Shown in pieces: positions 1 to 7,897 of a stretch of DNA of 23,069 bases (position 1 is its first letter; each line of letters starts with the position of its first letter). The notes beneath the pieces were generated by a model, which had not been told where the DNA came from, did not search any database, and saw only the letters and a list, made by a program, of their open reading frames with translations. The DNA comes from Pseudomonadota bacterium (lineage in GTDB: Bacteria > Pseudomonadota > Gammaproteobacteria > Pseudomonadales > Azotimanducaceae). Location: positions 1 through 23,069 of the forward strand of contig JAACDS010000228.1 of the NCBI GenBank assembly GCA_009936895.1, given 5' to 3'. Both the position numbers and the translations under genes were made by a program.

Positions 1-399
1 CACCACATGGTCGAAGATGTGGGCATCGTCCTCGGCCAAGCCTTGAACAAGGCGATTGGTGATAAAAGCGGCCTGACGCGCTATGGCCACGCCTATGTGC
101 CCTTGGACGAAGCCTTGTCCCGGGCCGTGGTCGATTTGTCTGGGCGTCCGGGTTTGCACTATCGCGTGGATTACACCCGGGCCCGGGTAGGTGATTTTGA
201 TGTCGATTTGTTGCGGGAATTTTTTCAGGGACTGGTAAACCACGCCATGATGACTCTGCATCTGGATAACTTGCTCGGCGATAACGCCCACCATCAGGCT
301 GAGACCCTATTCAAAGCCTTTGGCCGGGCTCTGCGCATGGCGGTGGCAGAAGACGCCCGCATGACCGGCATCGTGCCTTCGACGAAGGGCAGCCTCTAA
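1..399 (+). CDS. hisB: Imidazoleglycerol-phosphate dehydratase HisB, C-terminal part (5' end outside window)
   Basis: HisB dehydrates imidazole glycerol phosphate to imidazole acetol phosphate in cytosolic histidine synthesis. The reading frame is open from the first base and begins HHMVEDVGI, matching the family's manganese-binding HHxxED motif. The second metal motif is seen as DNAHHQAETLFKAF, followed by the typical ending GIVPSTKGSL. The ATG at base 7 is internal to the family alignment (it is the Met of HHMVED), so it is not the true start and the gene continues upstream of the window. About 132 residues are present out of roughly 197 in the family. hisA starts two bases after the stop, so the genes are co-transcribed. 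In many gammaproteobacteria hisH sits between hisB and hisA; here it does not. Confidence 0.95.
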   Translation, partial: HHMVEDVGIVLGQALNKAIGDKSGLTRYGHAYVPLDEALSRAVVDLSGRPGLHYRVDYTRARVGDFDVDLLREFFQGLVNHAMMTLHLDNLLGDNAHHQAETLFKAFGRALRMAVAEDARMTGIVPSTKGSL

Positions 400-401
400 G
401 C

Positions 402-1139
402 GTGCTGCTGATTCCAGCGATTGACCTGAAAGAGGGCCAGTGCGTTCGGCTGCGTCAGGGACGAATGGACGATTCTACGGTTTTCTCTAGTGACCCTGTT
501 GCCATGGCAGCCCATTGGAGAGATCAAGGTGCTCGCCGTCTGCATATCGTTGACTTGGACGGGGCTTTTGCTGGCCTCCCACGCAACGGCGATCTGATTC
601 GCGACATGGTGGCGGCCATGGGTGACGTGCCGGTGCAGGTAGGTGGCGGTATTCGAAGTGAAGAAATCATCGAAGCTTACCTTGCTGCCGGTGTTCAGGG
701 TTTGATCCTGGGCACCAAGGCCATTGATGAGCCAGAATTTTTGCGTGCAATGGCAAAACAGTACCCGGGTAAAATTATGTTGGGCTTGGATGCGCGTGGC
801 GGCGTGGTCGCAACGGAAGGCTGGGATAAGGATGCAGGCGTTACAGCACTGGACTTTGTCGACGGCCTGTCCGAGCTTCCCTTAGCCGGTATTGTGTATA
901 CCGACATAGACCGCGACGGCATGATGCAAGGTCTTAATGTTGGTGCCACGCTGGCCCTCGCCCAGGCCGCTGGTCTGCCAGTTATTGCCTCTGGCGGTGT
1001 TACTGAGCTTGGGGATTTACAGACATTGAAAACGGCGTTTGCTCAAGAGCCTGAATTGTTGATGGGCGCCATTACCGGTCGCGCAATCTATGAAGGCACG
1101 TTGGATGTTGCCGCAGGTCAGGCGTTGCTGGACGCCTAA
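402..1139 (+). CDS. hisA: ProFAR isomerase HisA
   Basis: HisA carries out the Amadori rearrangement of ProFAR to PRFAR, the fourth step of histidine synthesis. The product has 245 residues, the normal length of this TIM barrel. The acid/base pair is present: Asp8 in IPAIDLKEG and Asp130 in MLGLDARGG. The phosphate loops VQVGGGIRS and VIASGGV are also present. The start is a GTG two bases after the hisB stop, and the family N-terminus begins exactly here. The stop overlaps the stop of the converging protease gene. hisF, which usually follows hisA, is not here, so the HisF-HisH synthase that uses the product must be encoded elsewhere. Confidence 0.96.
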   Translation: MLLIPAIDLKEGQCVRLRQGRMDDSTVFSSDPVAMAAHWRDQGARRLHIVDLDGAFAGLPRNGDLIRDMVAAMGDVPVQVGGGIRSEEIIEAYLAAGVQGLILGTKAIDEPEFLRAMAKQYPGKIMLGLDARGGVVATEGWDKDAGVTALDFVDGLSELPLAGIVYTDIDRDGMMQGLNVGATLALAQAAGLPVIASGGVTELGDLQTLKTAFAQEPELLMGAITGRAIYEGTLDVAAGQALLDA

Positions 1140-2299
1140 TCGGCTTTGGACGGAATCAAGGCGCTGACCGCTGCCGCCAGTATTGTTACGTCCTCGTCAG
1201 TCTCAACGAGTTTGTCTGGTACTAAACCCTCCTGATCAAAAGACCGTCCTAAGGGAGTCAGATAGCGCGCGGTGGTGATTTTTAACACGCTGCCGTTGGG
1301 GAGCGGTGGCAGCAAGGTTTGCACGGTTCCCTTGGCAAAGGTCTTGCTGCCTAGGATGGTCGCTCTTGCACGATCCTGCAGAGCGCCGGCGATAATTTCT
1401 GCGGCGGATGCCGTGCTGCCGTTGACCAGTACCGCCAATGGCAAATCCGGAAAAGGTGTATTGCTGCTGGCGTTATAGGTACGGAGGTTCTCGTTGCTCT
1501 TGGATGTGCGGCTGTCTTGGATGGCGACGATTGCTCCCGATGCAAGGAACAGGTCCACAGTGCCTACAGCACAGAGTAGGGTGCCGCCGGGATTGCTGCG
1601 TAAGTCCAGAATCAGCCCTCTCAGCGTCGCGTCGCTCATGTTATTTATGGCACGCTGTATATCCTTGGCCAGCGTGTCATAGCACTGGGTTGCATGAACG
1701 TAGGCGACATTGTTGTCGATCAGGCGTGTTTGTAGATACGCGCCGGTCAGCTTGGCTCGGATCAAGCTAAGCTCAATATCGACACCAAAGGGTGTGCTGC
1801 TGGTAGGGTCCGAGGGCTCGGTGCGTCGCAAGATGAGATTCACTCTGCTCCCTTCAGGGCCTCTGAGCGTTTCAATCACCTCGCTAAGCAACAGGCCTTT
1901 CGTTGAGATGCCATCGACGGATGTGATTCTATCGCCAACGTCAATGCCAGACATCGCCGCTGGAGATTCGGGAATGATGCGAAGTACGGTAAAATAATCT
2001 TGCCGCAAACCGATCTCGATACCCACTCCCGCAAAGGAGCCTTCAGCGTTAGCCAGCAAGCGTTCATAGGCTTCGGGGCTGAGAAGTTCTGAGTAGTCGT
2101 CTAGGGTGCCAACCATGCCATTGATTGCCCCGCGTTCCAGCTTCTCTTGCCTTGGTTCGACGATGTAGTGCGCGTTAATCTGTTGTACTGCGCGTTCAAT
2201 GCTTTCGGTTGATACTGCGCTGGCGCTAAATTGTTGGCTCGCCGTCATGCCGGCGATAAACGCCAAGAGACTCCCGAGTAAGAATGTGCGTGCTGTCAT
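1136..2299 (-). CDS. S41 family C-terminal processing peptidase (CtpA/Prc type)
   Basis: Periplasmic tail-specific serine protease with a Ser/Lys dyad. From the ATG at 2299 it has 387 residues. They comprise an N-terminal hydrophobic export segment (about 5-20), a PDZ domain (about 86-160, with GVGIEI and GDRITSVDG) and the S41 core. The core includes LDLRSNPGG, Ser298 in GSTASAAE and Lys323 in TFAKGTVQ. A longer reading from a TTG at 2311 exists, but the ATG overlaps the envC stop as ATGA, the usual coupled arrangement, so I prefer it. It is the last gene of gpmI-envC-ctp. Relatives help process envelope proteins and murein hydrolases, and the pairing with envC fits that; its substrate cannot be read from sequence. 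Confidence 0.93.
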   Translation of the reverse strand: MTARTFLLGSLLAFIAGMTASQQFSASAVSTESIERAVQQINAHYIVEPRQEKLERGAINGMVGTLDDYSELLSPEAYERLLANAEGSFAGVGIEIGLRQDYFTVLRIIPESPAAMSGIDVGDRITSVDGISTKGLLLSEVIETLRGPEGSRVNLILRRTEPSDPTSSTPFGVDIELSLIRAKLTGAYLQTRLIDNNVAYVHATQCYDTLAKDIQRAINNMSDATLRGLILDLRSNPGGTLLCAVGTVDLFLASGAIVAIQDSRTSKSNENLRTYNASSNTPFPDLPLAVLVNGSTASAAEIIAGALQDRARATILGSKTFAKGTVQTLLPPLPNGSVLKITTARYLTPLGRSFDQEGLVPDKLVETDEDVTILAAAVSALIPSKAD

Positions 2300-3459
2300 T
2301 TCGCCAGCCAAGACGCAGGGTTTTCTACGGCCCCATTGTGGCGTAGCTCGAAATAGATGCCGGGCTCATAGCCACCGCCGCTGTTGCCCGCGCGTGCCAA
2401 TGCTTCACCGCCTTCCACCCAATCGCCCGGATTTTTCAGCAGTGTGTCAGCGTGTCCGTATAGGCTCATATAGCCGTCACCATGATCGACAATGGTGATC
2501 AGGCCAAAGCCGCGTAACCAATCGCTGAACACAACCTGTCCACGGAACACCGCCGTTACTGTTGTGCCAATGGCGCTCGCGAGATCGATGCCCCGCCACT
2601 GCAAATTTGTGCCTGTTCGCGTGTCGCCAAATTTGTGACGAACTTTTCCGGCAAGCGGTCTGGGTAGGCTGCCCTTAGCCTCGGCAAATGCCTTGCCATC
2701 CAGCGCCTGAGACTGGGTCCGTAGTTCGTTGATCAAATTGCGCAAGCGTTCGCTGTCAGCCAGTAAGGCCGCCTGCTGATCGGCCTTGGTTATGCGTTGA
2801 TCGGCGAGCGCCTGAATCGCCTTGCTGCGCTCGCGTCGCTGGTCTTGTAGCGCCCGAGACTGCTCCGCTAGGGCTTGAGTTTGCTGAGCTTGCTTTTGCA
2901 GCTGGAGGCCCAGACGCCGCTCGGTATCCGTCAGCTGGGTGAGTTTCTCCCTGAAGCGTTTGATGTCGGCGATCCGTTGCTCGCTAAAATATCCGTGGTA
3001 GCGCATGAGTCGGTCGGCGTCGGCATTGGAGTTCAAACTGAGCAGCTGTTTCACAAAATCTTCGCCGGATAACCGCGAGGCTGCCTGCAGATGCGCGATT
3101 ATCGCTGCTCGCTGCTCTTTGATCTCGTGGCGCAACATGTTTTTCTCTTGCTCTAGGTCAACCACTGAGCTGCGTATCGCTTCCAATGACCGCTCCGAGG
3201 CACGGCGCTGCTCTCCAAGCCTGCCAATGGCTTGATCCTGAGTTTTAATTTGCTGTTCTATGTTTGCGGTCTGCTTTTCCGCTTCGGTGAACCATTGCTC
3301 GAGCGCATTGAGTTGGTCAACGATTTCATCCAGAGCTTGCTTAGCTTCGGTGTCCTCAGACAGCGCTGCCACTGCCGAACTGCTACCAAGGACGACCACG
3401 GCAGCCAGACCCAATCGGAAGATTCGGCTGAACGGTCGGCTCCAGAATGCCTTGGTCAT
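2296..3459 (-). CDS. envC: Murein hydrolase activator EnvC
   Basis: EnvC activates the septal amidases AmiA and AmiB in the periplasm so that daughter cells separate. The 387-residue product has a signal peptide (hydrophobic 16-31, cleavage likely after AVA at 31), a long Gln/Glu/Arg-rich coiled coil (about 40-255) and a C-terminal LytM/M23 domain (about 265-387). The LytM domain is degenerate at metal sites: WRGID replaces HxGxD (Arg289), and GIYFELR replaces HxHFE. This is the hallmark of an activator rather than an active endopeptidase. One base separates it from the gpmI stop, and it overlaps the protease gene by four bases, so all three are translated from one message. Confidence 0.94.
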   Translation of the reverse strand: MTKAFWSRPFSRIFRLGLAAVVVLGSSSAVAALSEDTEAKQALDEIVDQLNALEQWFTEAEKQTANIEQQIKTQDQAIGRLGEQRRASERSLEAIRSSVVDLEQEKNMLRHEIKEQRAAIIAHLQAASRLSGEDFVKQLLSLNSNADADRLMRYHGYFSEQRIADIKRFREKLTQLTDTERRLGLQLQKQAQQTQALAEQSRALQDQRRERSKAIQALADQRITKADQQAALLADSERLRNLINELRTQSQALDGKAFAEAKGSLPRPLAGKVRHKFGDTRTGTNLQWRGIDLASAIGTTVTAVFRGQVVFSDWLRGFGLITIVDHGDGYMSLYGHADTLLKNPGDWVEGGEALARAGNSGGGYEPGIYFELRHNGAVENPASWLAK

Positions 3460-3460
3460 A

Positions 3461-4999
3461 TCAGGCCGGACTGATCAACGTGTTGCCGGTCATCTCTGGT
3501 GGAACCTCAAGTTCGATAAGATCGAGCAGTGTCGGTGCCACATCACACAAACTACCCCCAGGTTGCAGGTTCAGTGCCTTTCCCCCGACGTAAACCAAGG
3601 GCACCAAATTGCTGGTGTGGGCGGTATGCTCTTGGTTGCTGGCGGGGTCCAGCATTTGCTCTACGTTGCCGTGGTCCGCGGTGACCAGCATATGTCCAGA
3701 GACGCCTTCGATGGCCGTTTCCAGACGCGTGAGGCACTCGTCCAACGTTTCGACAGCTTTGATTGCCGGGCCGAGTTTGCCGCTGTGGCCGACCATGTCG
3801 CCGTTGGCGTAGTTGCAGACGATGACGTCAAATTCCCCACCTCGAATGGCTTCGACTAACTGATCCGTGACTTTTTTTGCACTCATTTCCGGTTGTAGAT
3901 CGTAAGTCGCAACATTAGGGGAGGGAATCAGGATGCGTTTTTCGCCTCCAAACGGTTCTTCTCTGCCGCCGGAAAAAAAGAAGGTGACGTGGGCATACTT
4001 CTCGGTTTCCGCGATGCGCAACTGGCGCTTGTTATTGTTTTGTAGGTACTCGCCCAAGGTGTTGCGCAGTTCGTCGGGGGCGAAAGCGCAGGGTAGGGAA
4101 ATATTGTCTGCGTATCGGGTGAGGGTGATGAAGTTTGCTGGAGCGTCAAAGGACCGCCTTTCGAATCCGGTAAATTCTGTCTCGCTCATGGCGCGGGTGA
4201 GCTGGCGCGCTCGATCGGCTCGAAAATTCATGAAGATCACGCTGTCTTTCGAACCGATTCCTCGTGGCGCGTGTTGTGGGTCATGGAGTGCGGTGGGTTG
4301 GACAAATTCGTCGTTTTCATCACGGTCGTAGGCCGCTTGCAGTGCCAGGACGGCGCTTTGCGCATGGAACGGTGCCTCCCCGCGTGCCAGCAAGTTGTAG
4401 GCTCTGGCTTGGCGATCCCAGTTGTTGTCGCGATCCATGGCGAAATAGCGTCCGCAAAGACTCAACACACGACCGCAGCCCAACTCATCGAATAAGTCCT
4501 CGGCGGCCTGCAGCGAAGCCATTGCGCTGCGCGGTGGCGTATCACGTCCGTCGAGAAAAGCGTGTAGGTAGACTTCACCGACCCCGGCTTCTGCCGCTGC
4601 GCGAATTAACGCGAAAATTTGGTCTTCGTGGCTGTGAACACCGCCGGGAGACAACAGTCCCATCACGTGCAGCGCTCCGTCATTTTGCTGAACGTTTTCG
4701 AAGGTCTCGGTGAATGCCGGATTATCAGCAAACTCACCGGTTTCGATGGCGCGATTGATGCGGGTGAAGTCTTGGTAAACCACTCGGCCTGAACCCAAGT
4801 TCATATGCCCGACTTCTGAATTACCCATTTGCCCCGGCGGTAGGCCCACGTCGGGACCGGATCCTGAAATCAGTGTGTGCGGACGCTGGGCAATGAAGCG
4901 ATCCCAAGTGGGAGTATTGGCCAGAGCAATGGCATTGTGCTCGGTTTCAAGGCGATGCCCGAAGCCGTCGAGTATGACCAGCAAGCTGACGTTGGACAT
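3461..4999 (-). CDS. gpmI: 2,3-bisphosphoglycerate-independent phosphoglycerate mutase GpmI
   Basis: Cofactor-independent mutase that interconverts 3- and 2-phosphoglycerate in glycolysis and gluconeogenesis, using two metal ions and a phosphoserine intermediate. It has 512 residues, the usual length. Visible motifs are Asp11 in LLVILDGFGH, the phospho-acceptor Ser61 in GNSEVGH, LDGRDTPP, NFRADRARQ, FFFSGG, NYANGDMVGHSG and VTADHGN. AAGGA lies nine bases before the ATG. It is the first gene of the gpmI-envC-ctp unit, an order also found in Pseudomonas and enterics, and diverges from the rhodanese gene across a short shared promoter region. Confidence 0.97.
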   Translation of the reverse strand: MSNVSLLVILDGFGHRLETEHNAIALANTPTWDRFIAQRPHTLISGSGPDVGLPPGQMGNSEVGHMNLGSGRVVYQDFTRINRAIETGEFADNPAFTETFENVQQNDGALHVMGLLSPGGVHSHEDQIFALIRAAAEAGVGEVYLHAFLDGRDTPPRSAMASLQAAEDLFDELGCGRVLSLCGRYFAMDRDNNWDRQARAYNLLARGEAPFHAQSAVLALQAAYDRDENDEFVQPTALHDPQHAPRGIGSKDSVIFMNFRADRARQLTRAMSETEFTGFERRSFDAPANFITLTRYADNISLPCAFAPDELRNTLGEYLQNNNKRQLRIAETEKYAHVTFFFSGGREEPFGGEKRILIPSPNVATYDLQPEMSAKKVTDQLVEAIRGGEFDVIVCNYANGDMVGHSGKLGPAIKAVETLDECLTRLETAIEGVSGHMLVTADHGNVEQMLDPASNQEHTAHTSNLVPLVYVGGKALNLQPGGSLCDVAPTLLDLIELEVPPEMTGNTLISPA

Positions 5000-5065
5000 G
5001 TCGATAAATCCTTAGGTTGATGTGGAAGAGTTTAGCAAAAAGCTCAGGCATTCAGGATGAATGTG

Positions 5066-5071
5066 TATAAT
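5066..5071 (+). promoter_or_regulatory. Probable sigma-70 -10 box for the rhodanese-secB unit
   Basis: A perfect TATAAT lies 25 bases before the chosen rhodanese ATG. No good -35 hexamer is seen 16-18 bases upstream. The box lies inside the longer possible reading frame that begins at 5061, which supports the later ATG at 5097. The 97-base gap also has to hold the divergent gpmI promoter, for which I found no clear elements. Confidence 0.45.
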
Positions 5072-5096
5072 CGCGCCACCTCATAAGGCCGTATTT

Positions 5097-5513
5097 ATGG
5101 AACAGTTTTTTACGTTTTTAGGAAACCACCCGCTGCTTGTCGGTACCTTCGTTTTGTTGGTGGTACTATTCTTCCGCAATGAATCGGCTCGCGCTGGGGC
5201 TACGGTGGGCACCCAGGAGTTGGTTCGTTTAGTAAATAAGGAAGACGCTATCGTACTCGACGTGCGTGACCGAACCGAGTTTATGGAAGGTCATATCGTC
5301 GACGCGGTGAACATTCCTTATGCTTCTCTAGAATCCCGCGTTGATGAGCTGGCCAAACACAAAGAAAAACCGGTGGTGATTGCCTGTAAGATGGGCCAGC
5401 ACTCCGGTGCGGCAGGTACCTTGTTGCAAAAAAACGGCTTTACCAACGTGACTCGTTTGACTGGCGGGTACGCTGAATGGCGAGCTCAAAATTTACCGAT
5501 GGTGAAGTCATGA
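5097..5513 (+). CDS. Membrane-anchored rhodanese-like sulfurtransferase (YibN type)
   Basis: Single rhodanese domain with an N-terminal membrane anchor (about residues 11-26). The 138-residue product has LDVRDRTEFMEGHI and the catalytic Cys97 in IACKMGQHSG, so it can probably carry persulfide sulfur; the acceptor is unknown. The frame is open from an ATG at 5061, but that would place TATAAT inside the gene. The ATG at 5097 has AAGG eight bases upstream and gives the family N-terminus. The stop overlaps the secB start by four bases (ATGA). In many relatives grxC, a glutaredoxin, sits between this gene and secB; it is absent here. Confidence 0.9.
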   Translation: MEQFFTFLGNHPLLVGTFVLLVVLFFRNESARAGATVGTQELVRLVNKEDAIVLDVRDRTEFMEGHIVDAVNIPYASLESRVDELAKHKEKPVVIACKMGQHSGAAGTLLQKNGFTNVTRLTGGYAEWRAQNLPMVKS

Positions 5514-6022
5514 CAGAAGAAAACCAAACGAAGCCCGAGACAGACGAAGCCGCTGCGGATCAGCAGGTACAGCTGCGTATCGAAAAGGTATATTTGAAGG
5601 ACGTATCCTTCGAGTCGCCTAAGTCGCCGGAGGTATTTACCCGTCAATGGCAGCCTAATCTGTCCGTTGATATCAATACGCGCGCCACGCCGCTGCCCGA
5701 CGACCGTCATGAGGTGATTCTTTCAATTACCGTACGCGCGCAAGTGGATGAAGATTTTTTGGGTTTTTTGGTGGAAGTACAGCAGGCTGGTATTTTCTAC
5801 ATCAAAAATGCCGATCCGGCGCAGGTAAGTCAAATTGTGGGTATCGCTTGTCCCACCACACTATTCCCCTACGCCCGTGAAAGCGTGGACAGCTTAGTCG
5901 TCAAAGGTGGATTTCCACCGATTCAGCTAGCGCAGGTGAATTTTGAAGCTCTATACGTGAAGGCTCTGCAAGAGCGGCAACAAAAGAGCCAAGAGCAAGG
6001 CGCTGAGAAGACGACTCACTAA
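5510..6022 (+). CDS. secB: Protein-export chaperone SecB
   Basis: SecB holds precursor proteins unfolded in the cytosol and passes them to SecA. The 170-residue product contains the family core: LRIEKVYLKDVSFESP, QWQPNLSVDINT, FLVEVQQAGIF and the CPTTLFPYARE segment, then GGFPPIQLAQVNFEALY near the end. The N- and C-terminal tails are charged and low in complexity, as usual. The start at 5510 overlaps the rhodanese stop (ATGA), with GGTGA just upstream. An in-frame ATG at 5477 would overlap the upstream gene by 37 bases and is unlikely. Its stop is shared in part with trmL on the other strand. Confidence 0.97.
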   Translation: MTEENQTKPETDEAAADQQVQLRIEKVYLKDVSFESPKSPEVFTRQWQPNLSVDINTRATPLPDDRHEVILSITVRAQVDEDFLGFLVEVQQAGIFYIKNADPAQVSQIVGIACPTTLFPYARESVDSLVVKGGFPPIQLAQVNFEALYVKALQERQQKSQEQGAEKTTH

Positions 6023-6480
6023 AGAATGCCGTCGTAGCCTCGCTGACGCCAAGCTTCATAGAGTGTGATGGCGACGGAGTTAGCAAGGTTGATGCTACGG
6101 GTGGGGGCTTGCATCGGTATACGCAGCTTGCGTTCCGCTGGCCATCTGTCGAGCACATCATCGGGCAACCCTCGAGTTTCTGGTCCGTATAACAGCACGT
6201 CATTGGCGTCGAACTGGATTTCCGCAAAGTTGCGACTTCCCTTGGTGGTCATTGCGAACCATCGGTGGTCGGCCAATTTGCGCTCACAGTGATCCAGACT
6301 GTCATGCAGCGAGACGCTGGTGAAATCGTGATAATCAAGCCCTGCACGCCGCAGGCGTTTATCGTCCCATTCAAAGCCAAGCGGGCGAATCAGGTGCAGA
6401 CTGTCGCCCGTATTCGCGCATATGCGAATGATGTTGCCGGTATTCGGCGGAATTTCGGGCTGGAAAAGTACGACATGCAT
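6019..6480 (-). CDS. trmL: tRNA (cytidine(34)-2'-O)-methyltransferase TrmL
   Basis: SPOUT-family methyltransferase that 2'-O-methylates the wobble base of two leucine tRNAs using S-adenosylmethionine. It has 153 residues, the minimal knotted form. The family motifs are FQPEIPPNTGNIIRIC at the N-terminus, LYGPETRGLP in the middle and RSINLANSVAI at the C-terminal knot. The start lies 18 bases after the ntrC stop, so it probably ends the ntrBC transcript. It converges on secB with overlapping stop codons. Confidence 0.94.
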   Translation of the reverse strand: MHVVLFQPEIPPNTGNIIRICANTGDSLHLIRPLGFEWDDKRLRRAGLDYHDFTSVSLHDSLDHCERKLADHRWFAMTTKGSRNFAEIQFDANDVLLYGPETRGLPDDVLDRWPAERKLRIPMQAPTRSINLANSVAITLYEAWRQRGYDGIL

Positions 6481-6498
6481 GGGCAGTGCTACTGGGCG

Positions 6499-7886
6499 TT
6501 AAAGCTCAAGTTCCTGCATTTTGCGTGTCAGTGTATTGCGCCCCCAGCCAAGCAGCTCCGCCGCATCCTTCTTGCGCCCGCCGGTCTTGCGCAGCGCCGC
6601 ATTGATCATGATGCGTTCAAATTTGGGCTGCGCGGTATCTAGTAATGTCAGATTCGGGTTTTTCTCCAGCTGTTGATTCGCCCACAGTTCCAGGCCGGAC
6701 TCCCAACTGCCTTGCTCGGCATCGGTGTCGGTTTGCCGCAGCTCCGGTGGAAGATCCTCGATCAGAACGGTTCTGGAACTGGCCATCACCTGCAGCCAGC
6801 GGCACGTGTTTTCCAACTGACGCACGTTGCCGGGCCAAGGCATCAGGCTCAAATAGTCAGCGGTTGCGGGATCGAGCCGCTTGGGTTCGTCGCCAAGTTC
6901 GATAGCCGCTGCATCAAGAAAGTGCTGGGCGAGTAGAGCGATATCCTCGCGACGTTCGGCCAAGCCTGGGACGTGGACCCGAATGACGTTGAGGCGGTGA
7001 AACAGGTCATCGCGGAATTTGCCTTGTTCGACCAGCTTCTCCAGATTTTGGTGGGTGGCCGCAACGATGCGTACGTTAACGCTGACCGAATGGTGTCCGC
7101 CGACTCGGTAAAATTCATTCTCTGCCAGCACACGTAGCAAGCGTGTTTGCGCCGACGCGGGCATGTCACCGATTTCATCCAAAACAATGTGCCGCCGTCA
7201 GCCTGTTCAAATCGACCGACCCGTCGTTGGGCTGCCCCGGTAAAGGCACCCTTTTCATGGCCGAAAAGTTCGCTTTCAATCAAATCGCTGGGGATCGCTG
7301 CAACATTCAGTGCCACAAATGGTTCGTTATGGCGAGGGGAGTGGCGATGCAGCGCCCGAGCAACCAGCTCCTTACCCGAGCCCGAAGGCCCGTTAATCAG
7401 CACGGTAACGTTGGACGAGGACAGCCGTCCGATGGCGCGAAACACCTCCTGCATGGCAGGTGCCTGGCCGATAATCTCCGTTGTCCGAACAGGTTCCGGC
7501 AGCTCCACGGATTTGACGTCTTGAGTTTGCGCAATGGCGCGTCTTACCACAGCAACGGCTTCATCCACATCGAAGGGTTTGGGCAGGTATTCGAAGGCGC
7601 CGCGCTCGAAGCTCGTGACCGCACTCTGCAAATCTGAGTGCGCTGTCATCACGATAATGGGTACATGAACGTGGGTCTCTTTTACCTGACGCAAGAAGTC
7701 GAGGCCCGATGTTCCGGGCATACGGATGTCGGTAATGATGGCCAATGGTGCTTCCGCACCCAGATGATGGAGCGCTTGATCTGCTGTATTAAAGGCGGTG
7801 ATAGGTATGCCTGCCTGACTCAGGGCTCGGTCGAGCACCCAGCGAATTGCGCTGTCGTCGTCAATAACCCATACGTGCTGATTCAT
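6499..7886 (-). CDS. glnG: Nitrogen regulation response regulator NtrC, interrupted by a -1 frameshift
   Basis: NtrC, phosphorylated by NtrB, activates sigma-54 promoters under nitrogen limitation. The first frame (7886 to about 7182) has the receiver domain with acidic residues 9-11, phospho-acceptor Asp53 (TDIRMPG) and Lys103. The AAA+ domain follows with Walker A GPSGSGKE (166-173) and GAFTGA (213-218). After GGTLF (231-235) the frame breaks. The other frame resumes at once with LDEIGDMP and runs to 6499, with RNA-polymerase-activating AAA+ motifs and a Fis-type helix-turn-helix (AAELLGWGRNTLTRK). One T is missing from the T run at 7181-7184; restoring it gives 462 residues, the normal size. 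This is either a homopolymer error or a recent lesion. The ribosome site AGAGGG precedes the ATG; ntrB ends 11 bases upstream. Confidence 0.93.
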
Positions 7887-7897
7887 ATTCGCCCTCT

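Noticed and set aside
3260..3859. 199-residue open frame on the plus strand across envC and gpmI
   Set aside because: It is antisense to two well-conserved genes, spans their junction and resembles no family; it is a shadow of the codon use of the real genes.
7179..7187. Programmed ribosomal frameshift in ntrC
   Set aside because: The run is only four T (U) bases, no stimulatory structure is obvious, and NtrC is not known to use frameshifting; an indel or sequencing error is simpler.
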